DNA from: an archaeon
GTDB lineage: Archaea > Nanobdellota > Nanobdellia > Woesearchaeales > JAGVOV01
Length of the DNA stretch: 9,225 nt
NCBI GenBank assembly: GCA_020052545.1
Contig: JAGVOV010000039.1
Span: forward strand, 1-9,225
Direction of reading: 5' to 3'
Shown here: piece after piece, positions 1-6,279 of the stretch
Position numbering within the stretch: position 1 is the stretch's first letter
How the letters are laid out: every line of letters starts with the position of its first letter
Program-made: the position numbers and the translations under genes
The notes under the pieces: generated by a model
What the model was told of the DNA's origin: nothing
Seen by the model: only the letters and a program-made list of their open reading frames with translations
The model's database searches: none

Positions 1-2662
1 GATAATGGAGATAAACCATGAGATAGAAGAGAAGGGCGACAAGACAAAAGTGGAGTTGCACAAACAGATTGAAACACTGAAGGTAGAGATTGGCACAGGG
101 AAAAACAGGCTTGATTCATTGAATGAGGAATTGAAGAAGATAGATCAAAGGAGAGAGGAGCTTAAGAGAGCTCTGGAGCAAGTTGACAATCAGATAAAGA
201 ACAGTTCAACAGAGAAAGAGGATATCGCGAAGAAAAAATACAAGATAACAGCGGACCTTGCAGATATCCAGAAGAAGATTGATGTTTTCAAGAAAAAGAA
301 CAATATTGATGCGCTCGGCGACATAGATAAGGAAATGGAGGCCATAGACAAAGAAGCGGAGCAGAAGCAGACTGAGATAACATCTTTAAGGGAGCAGCAG
401 CAGGAATTCTTGAGGAACAAGGACAGGCTTGAGCAGCAGATAAAGACGGTGGAAGAGAGGATAGACAAGGTAGATGAAGTCAAGAAGGAGTACAAGAAGG
501 AGATTGAGAACCTCAAGGACATGAAGAATGAGTTCAAGAAACTTACTTTAGAGCTGAACAAGAAACTGAATGAGGACAGCAATCTCGCAGCCCAATTGGG
601 GAACGCAAAGTCAAGGTCATTCAAGCTCGAGCAGGAATACTCACAGCTTAATGCCAAGAGGATGGACCAGCAGGCAACTGCCGCCGCAGGGACAGCGGTG
701 CAGAAGATATTGGAGAACAAAAACAGGTTTCCTGGTGTCTATGGGACTGTGGCAGACTTGGGAAAAGCAAAGGGCCAGTATGGTCTGGCGCTTGAGGTGG
801 CTGCAGGACCGAGGCTGAAAAGTATTGTGGTAGAGGATGATTCCGTCGCTGCGAAATGCATACAGTACTTGAAAGATAACAGGTTCGGCGTCGCGCCATT
901 CATACCATTGAACAAGATAAGAGACACAGAGTTCAATGAGAATGCAAAGAAGTTCCTGAAGAGCAAGGGCGTCCATGGTATGGCCATTGATTTAATTGAA
1001 TTCGATCCGAAATATCAGAAAGCTTTCCGCTACGTCTTTGGCTCAACGCTCATTGTCGAGAATGTCGATGACGCCAGGAAGATAGGCATAGGCAACGTGA
1101 GGATGGTCACTCTTGAAGGTGACCTTATGGAACTTTCCGGCGCGATGATTGGGGGATATAGGCAGAAGACAAAATCGGCATTCCAGGACAAGGACAGCGA
1201 GAGCAAGCTGACAAATGTGGAAAAAGATCTTGAGGAAGAAAGAAGGCTGATAGAAATGCTTGAGGGCAAGAGGCAGAAGCTTGATGAAGCCATAACAGAA
1301 TTGAGGAATCAGAAGGCGAACCTTGAGGGCGAGATCATAAAGCTGGAGAAGAGTTTGCACTTGGAAAGCTCAGATCTTGATGCCTCGATGCAGGCAAAAT
1401 CAGAATTCGAGAAGGAGCTGAAGCAGATAGACAAGAAGCTTGATGGGCTGCAGGACAGCATATCATCTTCAAATTCACAGTTCGCCCAGCTGAAGATAAA
1501 GAAACAGCAGCTCCGCGACAAGATATCTGCATTGAGAAATCCCATGCTGGTCGCGGAATTGACGACATTTGAGCAGAAGAAAGAGGAATTCAGGCAGGAG
1601 CTGGGCAAGCTCGACATCGACTTCACCGGCATTGACAAGCAGCTGTCTACGATATTCACGCCTGAGAAAGAGAGGATAGCAAGGATACTGAAGCAGCAGG
1701 ACAAGGAAGAGCAGGATTTCGAAGCTACAATAAAAGAGCTGAAAGACAGGCTCAAGTCCCAAGAGAAAGAGCTTGCCGAGAGCGAGAAGAAAGAGAAGGA
1801 GTTCTATGAGAAATTCAAGGCTTTCTTCGGCAAGAGGAACAAGCTGAATGAGGAAGTGCAGAAGATAGAGCTGAAGATAATAAGACTGGAAGAGGAGAGC
1901 AGGAAGAACGAGACAAAAGTCAATGAGGTGAACATCGACAGCGCCCGCATCAATGCCGAGATGGCCGGCCTAGTTGAAGAAGTGAGGCAGTATGGCGAGT
2001 TTGATGAGCTGAAGCGCGGCCTTGAGGAACTGAAGACAGACATCTATGATGCAGAAAAGGATTTGAGAGAATTCGGCAATGTCAACATGAAGGCGCTTGA
2101 GATATATGAACATGTCGAGACAGAATACAATGAATTGATTGTGAAGAAAGACACACTGAAGAAAGAAAGAGATGACGTCATGATGCTCATGGACGAGATA
2201 GAAGGCAAGAAGAAAGAGCTGTTCATGAACACCTTCAACACCATAAATGATAACTTCAAACGCATATTTTCGCAGCTGCTCACCAAAGGTGAAGCGAACA
2301 TAGAGCTCGAGAACCAGGAGAATCCGTTTGAAGCCGGCGTCATGATAAAGGTGAGGATAACTGGGAAGAAATTCCTTGACATAAGGAGCCTGTCAGGAGG
2401 AGAGAAGACATTGACTGCGCTCGCCTTCATATTCTCAATACAGGAGAATGATCCTGCATCGTTCTATGTGCTTGATGAAGTTGATGCCGCGCTGGACAAG
2501 AGGAACGCCGAGGTTCTGTCAAAGCTCATAAGGAAATACGCTGACAAGGCCCAGTACATAATGATTAGCCACAATGACGGCGTCATAAGCGAGGCAGACA
2601 ACCTCTATGGCGTGAGCATGAATGAGTTTGGCATGAGCAAAGTAGTTAGTCTTAAGATTTAG
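1..2662 (+). CDS. smc: Chromosome segregation ATPase SMC, C-terminal ~885 residues (5' partial)
   Basis: SMC homodimers form a ring-shaped ATPase that organises and segregates the chromosome. The frame is open to the window edge, so the first Met seen (base 5) is internal. The Walker A head and roughly the first 280 residues lie upstream, judged from the usual SMC length of about 1170 residues. Numbering from base 5: coiled coil to about 235; hinge about 240-385, starting FPGVYGTV and ending SGAMIGGY (378-385); second coiled coil about 390-740; then the C-terminal ATPase lobe with ABC signature LSGGEK (796-801), Walker B FYVLDEVD (820-827) and D-loop ALDKRN. There is no CxxC zinc hook, which argues against Rad50. 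The protein ends NEFGMSKVVSLKI. It converges on the minus-strand PEP-domain gene across a hairpin-rich gap that contains a second copy of this tail. Base use is near even (50% GC in one sampled 60-base line). Family call is certain; only the N-terminus is missing. Confidence 0.97.
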   Translation, partial: IMEINHEIEEKGDKTKVELHKQIETLKVEIGTGKNRLDSLNEELKKIDQRREELKRALEQVDNQIKNSSTEKEDIAKKKYKITADLADIQKKIDVFKKKNNIDALGDIDKEMEAIDKEAEQKQTEITSLREQQQEFLRNKDRLEQQIKTVEERIDKVDEVKKEYKKEIENLKDMKNEFKKLTLELNKKLNEDSNLAAQLGNAKSRSFKLEQEYSQLNAKRMDQQATAAAGTAVQKILENKNRFPGVYGTVADLGKAKGQYGLALEVAAGPRLKSIVVEDDSVAAKCIQYLKDNRFGVAPFIPLNKIRDTEFNENAKKFLKSKGVHGMAIDLIEFDPKYQKAFRYVFGSTLIVENVDDARKIGIGNVRMVTLEGDLMELSGAMIGGYRQKTKSAFQDKDSESKLTNVEKDLEEERRLIEMLEGKRQKLDEAITELRNQKANLEGEIIKLEKSLHLESSDLDASMQAKSEFEKELKQIDKKLDGLQDSISSSNSQFAQLKIKKQQLRDKISALRNPMLVAELTTFEQKKEEFRQELGKLDIDFTGIDKQLSTIFTPEKERIARILKQQDKEEQDFEATIKELKDRLKSQEKELAESEKKEKEFYEKFKAFFGKRNKLNEEVQKIELKIIRLEEESRKNETKVNEVNIDSARINAEMAGLVEEVRQYGEFDELKRGLEELKTDIYDAEKDLREFGNVNMKALEIYEHVETEYNELIVKKDTLKKERDDVMMLMDEIEGKKKELFMNTFNTINDNFKRIFSQLLTKGEANIELENQENPFEAGVMIKVRITGKKFLDIRSLSGGEKTLTALAFIFSIQENDPASFYVLDEVDAALDKRNAEVLSKLIRKYADKAQYIMISHNDGVISEADNLYGVSMNEFGMSKVVSLKI

Positions 2663-2677
2663 TTTCTAATCAATTTC

Positions 2678-2773
2678 GAGCTGAGCGAAGCGAAAGCTCC
2701 TTTTTGGCGAAGTTCGCTTCGCCAATTTTGAGCTTTGCTCAAATTTTGGTCAATCTTTTTTTCAAAAAGATTG
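2678..2773. repeat. Cluster of four adjacent hairpins in the smc 3' gap
   Basis: Four inverted repeats are packed end to end. H1: GAGCT 2678-2682 with AGCTC 2695-2699, followed by a T-run 2701-2705. H2: a perfect 9-bp stem 2704-2712/2717-2725 closed by a TTCG loop. H3: TTTGAGC 2727-2733 with GCTCAAA 2737-2743 around a TTT loop, extendable by CCAA 2722-2725 with TTGG 2746-2749. H4: a perfect 10-bp stem CAATCTTTTT 2751-2760 with AAAAAGATTG 2764-2773. H2 and the extended H3 share bases, so they would compete. The cluster could serve as a bidirectional terminator between convergent genes, or be a REP-like palindromic repeat. H4 ends exactly where the second smc tail copy begins. The palindromes are seen directly; the function is inferred. 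Confidence 0.75.
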
Positions 2774-2815
2774 AATGAGTTCGGCATGTCTAAGGTTGTA
2801 AGTTTAAAGATTTAG
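2774..2815 (+). pseudogene. Second copy of the smc 3' end (13 codons plus stop), synonymously diverged
   Basis: These 42 bases encode NEFGMSKVVSLKI followed by TAG, the same peptide as the end of SMC at 2621-2662, and in the same frame 153 bp downstream. Nine of the 42 bases differ, and all nine are silent (six codons: ttt/ttc, agc/tct, aaa/aag, gta/gtt, gtt/gta, ctt/tta). The copy cannot be expressed as part of SMC: the functional stop at 2660 and a further in-frame TGA at 2729 precede it. Similarity stops abruptly at 2774, where hairpin H4 ends. Its TAG overlaps the TAA of the convergent PEP-domain gene by 4 bases, so it looks like the original smc terminus that used to abut that gene. It is a remnant rather than a gene. 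Confidence 0.85.
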
Positions 2816-3861
2816 TTCTTAATAATTTTAACAATTCCTTTACTGGCGTCAACTTCAACCAGATCACCATCCTTTATCATCATCGTGGCTGTCTTTGTAC
2901 CGACGATACATGGGATGTTAAGCTCTCTTGATACTATGGCTGCATGGCTCGACATGCCGCCTTCGTCAGTCACAATCGCGCCAGCCTTCTGGATGATGTG
3001 CATCAGCTCAGGGCCGGTCGTCTGCGCAACCAAGACATCGCCTTTCCTGAATTTCTTTGTTTCTTCGACGATGCGGTCGCTAAATATAGTCTTTATGACT
3101 TTTGCTTTGCCTTTATGATAACCCTTATTTGCTATGGTCCCTTCGAGGATGCTATGCTTAGGATTGAAAAAATAGTTGTTGAAATCTTTGATAACATTAT
3201 CACCTTCATTCCCACTCATCAGCTTCCAGCCAGTCTTCTTTGCCAGTATCCAGTTCTTCTTTTCCCTGTCTGAAACTTTTACTTTTTTGCCGTCTATCAA
3301 ATCCAGAATCTCATCTTTGCTGAGCCATCTCAGGTCCTTTCTTCCTGTCAGCTTCTCCAGCCTCTTTATGTAAGGCTGAAAGACAATCCTGTGGTTGTAG
3401 AATTCACTTAAGACTTTCCTCGCCAGGAACTTTATCTTTCCCATCTCTTTGAGATTTTTCCTTATTGTCCTGTCATCAGACTTTTCTACATAATCCATGA
3501 AGAAGAATTCTGTAACAAAATAATCGCTTTCAAGCTCTTGGAATAAGTTGAATCTTTTTTCTAATGCACTCTTTAAGTCGTGCTCCTTCTTACTATTAAT
3601 TAAACCCTCACCGATCCTCGTGTGTTTAGCAATTTTTTTCTTCCATTCATCAAAGCCTTTCTTATAGAAACTTAGCCCATATCTAGAAAGCCTTTTTCTG
3701 TCTTTCTTCGACAGGAAGAATCTCAGCGCCTTATTTTTCCTGTCATAGGTCAGGATTATGTCGGCCTTCCTGAATTCCTTGAAGAGATAGCACGATGTGA
3801 AGATGAAGTCAATGTCATGGTCGCTCCAGAGATAATCATAATCTTTGGGATTCATAAACAT
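2812..3861 (-). CDS. Orphan PEP-utilising mobile (phosphohistidine) domain protein, 349 aa
   Basis: The C-terminus (about 240-347) is a PEP-utiliser mobile domain, the swivelling module that carries a phosphohistidine between ATP and pyruvate sites in PEP synthase and PPDK. The signature TDEGGMSSHAAIVSRE gives His306 as the predicted phosphorylated residue, and it is followed by IPCIVGT and DGDLVEVDASKG, typical of the fold. The N-terminal ~235 residues are Lys- and aromatic-rich and match neither the ATP-grasp nor the PEP/pyruvate TIM barrel, so phosphoryl donor and acceptor are unknown. A segment at about 175-215 (WLSKDEILDLIDGKK) is related to the matching linker of the upstream paralogue. 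The gene lies 9 bp after that paralogue and is probably cotranscribed. No clear SD precedes the ATG at 3861; the Met at codon 3 is an alternative. Two sampled lines of the N-terminal region are 30-32% GC, against 58% over the mobile domain. The domain call is firm; the cellular role is not known. Confidence 0.88.
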   Translation of the reverse strand: MFMNPKDYDYLWSDHDIDFIFTSCYLFKEFRKADIILTYDRKNKALRFFLSKKDRKRLSRYGLSFYKKGFDEWKKKIAKHTRIGEGLINSKKEHDLKSALEKRFNLFQELESDYFVTEFFFMDYVEKSDDRTIRKNLKEMGKIKFLARKVLSEFYNHRIVFQPYIKRLEKLTGRKDLRWLSKDEILDLIDGKKVKVSDREKKNWILAKKTGWKLMSGNEGDNVIKDFNNYFFNPKHSILEGTIANKGYHKGKAKVIKTIFSDRIVEETKKFRKGDVLVAQTTGPELMHIIQKAGAIVTDEGGMSSHAAIVSRELNIPCIVGTKTATMMIKDGDLVEVDASKGIVKIIKN

Positions 3862-3870
3862 GGAAGAAGC

Positions 3871-5316
3871 TCAGCTGTTTTTAATTCTTTTTATGATCTT
3901 GGCGACGCCTTTGTTCGCATCAACCTCTATAAGGTCGCCGTCCTTGAATGTTCTTGTTGCGTTCCCGGTGCCTATGATGCACGGCTTGTTCATCTCCCTG
4001 GAGACAATGGCGGCATGGCTTGTTATCCCACCTTCATCTGTTACGAAAGCTGCGGCCTTTTCCATCATTGGCACGAAATCGACGGAAGTCATATGCGTCA
4101 CTATGATGTCGCCTTGGTTCATTTTGTGAAAATCTTTGCTGTTCAGGATGATCTTAGCGATGCCTCTCATAATGCCTTTGTTTGCGCTTAACCCTGTCAC
4201 TTGCCCATCTGCCGGCCCAAAAGCACTATGCGTGGATCTGACGAATCCCAAAACTTTTTCGGCCTCATCTTCGGTTAACATGACCTTATTGCCATCGACA
4301 ACATAAAAACCGATGGTCTCTCTTTGGCTTATTATATCTCTTGGCGGCAACTTGCCTTCTAATATTCCTATGATTTCCTCAGGGAAGAGGTAGAAACAGT
4401 CACGCCAAGAATTAAAACTCATCTTCTCTGCTATTGCTTTGAATATTTCTCTCTCCTTTAAGGATACCCTGCTAAAGATATTTTTCCTATATTCATTCAG
4501 CCAGGATACAAGCTGGAGCGAGTGTGAGATGGTCGTCACATCATCATTACCTATTCTTTTTAGCAATTCTTCAGATTCTAAAGTCTTGTCATCATGGTTC
4601 TTTTTCAAGAGTCTTATCTCGTTGCTGCAATCTTTCTTCATTACATCAGTCAACTGGGAGAGCGCATCCTGCATAGTCCAGGGATCATCGCAGAAATTTA
4701 CTGGGATGTTGCCGTATTTTTCGAGCCAACCCGAGAGCTCTTCTTCTTCATTAGTCTTTCCAGAATGCAATCTTTCCGCTATCAGATAAAGATCCAATCT
4801 TGACATGAACAAAGGAGTGTGTTCTTTTGGATAAGTCACTATGCTGACTATATTCGGAATTTCTTCATCATCATACCCTAATTTTTCAAGCTTATTGATA
4901 AGCTCCTGGGTCCCGCCCCTTCCCAACACTGTTGTCAATGACAGACCGCCACAATACTTTCTATATTTCTGGTGGAATTCTTTGACTTCGGCCGGTTTCA
5001 TGCAGGCTATGGCTTTATCGAGACTGTCCAATAGCTCTTTGCCGAATTCTATATAGGCTTTTTTGAGTTTTAACATCAGTGAGCCATCCTTTGCCATATT
5101 TACTGCTTGTCTGAGGAAAAGATCATAGTTTGCTCCGGTCAAAGTGTAGCTCATTGTCCCAGAATCTGTTATTGAAAGGCTATGGAAATTGACATCGTTG
5201 AAGAAGTCCCTAGAATTATGATAGTGTCCCTCTAGGCTGAGGCATTGATGCCAGAAAGACATGTTTCTAGCTACAAAAACATTCCATTTCCTCCCAGCAA
5301 TCTCAATTCCATCCAT
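3871..5316 (-). CDS. Orphan PEP-utilising mobile (phosphohistidine) domain protein, 481 aa
   Basis: This is the larger paralogue of the downstream gene. A helical, unassigned N-terminal region (1-370) is followed by a PEP-utiliser mobile domain (about 373-475) with TDEGGITSHAAIVSRE, predicted phospho-His434, then KPCIIGT and DGDLIEVDANKG. The TSH triad resembles PPDK. The middle holds IPVNFCDDPW (204-213) and FYLFPEEIIGILEGK (308-322); the latter aligns with the linker of the 349-residue protein. No ATP-grasp nucleotide-binding region or PEP/pyruvate barrel is present, although full PEP synthases run near 750-800 residues. The ATG at 5316 is the only sensible start, because an in-frame TGA lies four codons upstream (5326-5328). 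Only a weak GGAAG precedes it, and two tiny ORFs run into it, so translation may be coupled. It is the first of two tandem genes and is co-directional with the upstream HAD gene. Possible roles are an acceptor of phosphate from a separate kinase or a regulatory protein; neither can be shown here. Confidence 0.88.
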   Translation of the reverse strand: MDGIEIAGRKWNVFVARNMSFWHQCLSLEGHYHNSRDFFNDVNFHSLSITDSGTMSYTLTGANYDLFLRQAVNMAKDGSLMLKLKKAYIEFGKELLDSLDKAIACMKPAEVKEFHQKYRKYCGGLSLTTVLGRGGTQELINKLEKLGYDDEEIPNIVSIVTYPKEHTPLFMSRLDLYLIAERLHSGKTNEEEELSGWLEKYGNIPVNFCDDPWTMQDALSQLTDVMKKDCSNEIRLLKKNHDDKTLESEELLKRIGNDDVTTISHSLQLVSWLNEYRKNIFSRVSLKEREIFKAIAEKMSFNSWRDCFYLFPEEIIGILEGKLPPRDIISQRETIGFYVVDGNKVMLTEDEAEKVLGFVRSTHSAFGPADGQVTGLSANKGIMRGIAKIILNSKDFHKMNQGDIIVTHMTSVDFVPMMEKAAAFVTDEGGITSHAAIVSREMNKPCIIGTGNATRTFKDGDLIEVDANKGVAKIIKRIKNS

Positions 5317-5409
5317 AAACTTCCATCATCATTGTCAGCATCATTTCCCATAAAACTACAAAAGCTGCTGCTTTCATTTGTTCTCCAGGATGTATCTTAG
5401 CGCGTCCAT
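5303..5409 (-). other. Two tiny coupled ORFs leading into the PEP-domain gene (possible leader)
   Basis: On the minus strand an ATG at 5409 opens an 11-codon ORF (MDALRYILENK, stop at 5374-5376) preceded by AAGGAGAG with a usable spacing. Its TGA overlaps, as ATGA, the ATG at 5377 of a 24-codon ORF (MKAAAFVVLWE.., rich in Met) that ends at 5303 inside the start of the 481-residue PEP-domain gene. The ATGA overlap and the SD give some support for translational coupling. The peptides are too short to recognise and may be chance. The segment otherwise holds no gene. Confidence 0.25.
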
Positions 5410-5428
5410 TTTCTCTCCTTATCTCCAT

Positions 5429-5440
5429 CAAAATAAAAAA
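5429..5440 (-). terminator. T-rich tract directly after the HAD1 stop codon
   Basis: Immediately after the TAG at 5441-5443 the minus strand reads TTTTTTATTTTG. Archaeal RNA polymerase terminates on T-tracts without needing a hairpin, so partial termination is plausible. The same AT-rich tract lies about 27 bp before the ATG at 5409 and could instead act as a weak TATA element for the downstream genes. The sequence alone does not decide between these. Confidence 0.3.
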
Positions 5441-6159
5441 CTATGCCTTCGCAGGCTGCGCTTCTTTCCCTGTGGCGTCTTTCCTGACAGTCTGCTCCTC
5501 TACTTCCTTGTAGTTGTGTATTATGACGTAGCCTTGTTTGGCCTTTCCCCTTGCCTGTTTCTTGTCTATCAGGAAGACCATCCCGTAGCCGGCATCTACC
5601 GCTGCTAGCGCTTCCTTCTCAGTGTCAGTCACATAACACATGTCTCTTGCATCAAGACCGAGACTTTTTGCTATTGCCCTGTATGCCTCTGCCTTGTTCT
5701 TGCTTCCTATAGCTTTGTCTGCTGAGCTGAAGTATCCCCGACCATCTTTCCAAGATTGTTGGTTGACATGCCTAATCTAGAAGCATCATTTGTGCCGCTT
5801 GAAAACACAAAGATCTGTCCGCCTGCTCTGTCTATCTTCTCTGCCGCCTCTTCGACACCCTCTTCAAGGCCCATGACAAGATCCTTTTTTCCATAGCCTA
5901 TCTGCTGGCCTATGTCTGAAAGCCCTATGCCTATGTAATCCTTGAAAGCGGGATGGTCTTTGTTTCCGGCCTGGCCCTGAGCGCTGCCTTCTTTGATTGT
6001 ATTCGCTATGTCATCAATGCTCCTTCCGGTCTTTGCGCTTATCTGCGCCACAACTTCCGGCCTCAATGAATAGTCCCTGAGCTCATTGACATGATTCAAT
6101 GGTGTTGTTGTGCCCATGACATCTGTGACGTATGCTTTGTAGATTGCGATGTTTTGCAT
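5441..6159 (-). pseudogene. MtnC-like HAD hydrolase (HAD1), split by a one-base frameshift
   Basis: Two adjacent minus-strand frames make one HAD protein. The first (from ATG 6159) begins MQNIAIYKAYVTDVMGTTTP, with nucleophile Asp13 in motif I, and reaches motif II FVFSSGT (117-123). At about 5734-5739, just after a GGGG run (VGD, residue 142), the frame is lost and the ORF ends spuriously at 5707. Dropping back one base continues YFSSADKAIGSKNKAEAY, then MCYVTDTEKEALAAVDAGYG, which are motifs III and IV, to a stop at 5441. The joined product would be about 239 residues, close to the intact paralogue (250). Order and spacing follow enolase-phosphatase E1 (MtnC) of methionine salvage, but the D+2 acid (DxE/DxD) is Met15. 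A missing base may be a real mutation or a sequencing/assembly error; the lack of other lesions suggests recent decay or error. The gene diverges from a TrmB-type regulator and sits 124 bp upstream of the PEP-domain pair. Confidence 0.85.
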
Positions 6160-6187
6160 TTGTTTTACCCCAAAATTGTTAATTAAC

Positions 6188-6202
6188 TACTACTATGTAG
6201 TA
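6188..6202. promoter_or_regulatory. Inverted-repeat operator in the HAD1/TrmB1 intergenic region
   Basis: TACTAC-TAT-GTAGTA is a perfect 6-bp inverted repeat (6188-6193/6197-6202). It contains TACT-N4-AGTA at 6191-6202. It lies between the HAD1 TATA box and its predicted start near 6186, a position where bound protein would block transcription. The same core occurs at the same place in the second module. The published Thermococcales TrmB site is TACT-N3-AGTA, so the half-sites match with one extra spacer base. Binding by the adjacent TrmB-like protein is inferred. Confidence 0.65.
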
Positions 6203-6206
6203 TTAA

Positions 6207-6216
6207 GTATATAAAT
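6207..6216 (-). promoter_or_regulatory. TATA box of HAD1
   Basis: The minus strand reads ATTTATATAC, containing a perfect archaeal TTTATATA (6215-6208). Its centre is about 52 bp before the HAD1 ATG, so transcription should start near 6186, leaving a short 5' leader of about 27 bases. A weak SD (GGGG at 6168-6171) lies in that leader. Confidence 0.6.
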
Positions 6217-6222
6217 GTTATT

Positions 6223-6236
6223 CCCCCCTTATGGGG
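6223..6236. promoter_or_regulatory. C-run/G-run inverted repeat between the divergent promoters (module 1)
   Basis: CCCCCCTTATGGGG pairs CCCC with GGGG around TTAT. It begins 7 bp upstream of the HAD1 TATA box and about 15 bp upstream of the regulator's TATA box. A closely similar element sits at the same place in module 2. Its position upstream of a TATA box would suit an activator site, perhaps for the regulator or another factor; this is inferred from position and conservation only. Confidence 0.4.
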
Positions 6237-6250
6237 TTAAAATAGAAAGA

Positions 6251-6258
6251 TATTTAAG
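6251..6258 (+). promoter_or_regulatory. TATA box of TrmB1 (leaderless promoter)
   Basis: TATTTAAG is centred about 26 bp before the ATG at 6280, the archaeal spacing from TATA box to transcription start. The message should therefore begin at or next to the start codon. No SD is present before this ATG, consistent with a leaderless transcript. Confidence 0.55.
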
Positions 6259-6279
6259 GTTTGGCGACTAAAAAGCCTT

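Noticed and set aside
5..7. ATG at base 5 as the smc start codon
   Set aside because: The frame is open upstream, and the protein would lack the Walker A head that every SMC has; the gene is cut by the window edge.
190..2430. Several long minus-strand ORFs opposite smc
   Set aside because: They are Ser/Phe/Leu-rich antisense shadows of the Glu/Lys-rich coiled-coil frame, with no recognisable domain or promoter.
1..2662. Rad50 instead of SMC
   Set aside because: The centre holds a folded SMC hinge (FPGVYGTV to SGAMIGGY) and no CxxC zinc hook.
2678..2773. CRISPR array
   Set aside because: The repeats are different hairpins with no common repeat unit or regular spacers.
2774..2815. Second smc tail as a transposon target-site duplication
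   Set aside because: Target-site duplications begin identical and then drift without regard to codons; here all nine differences are silent.
3817..4191. Plus-strand ORFs opposite the PEP-domain genes (3817-4191, 3845-4129)
   Set aside because: They are antisense of the conserved mobile-domain coding sequence, with no promoter or domain of their own.
5441..6159. Two separate genes at 5441-5641 and 5707-6159
   Set aside because: Together they line up over the full length of the intact HAD2 paralogue once one base is added, so they are one frameshifted gene.
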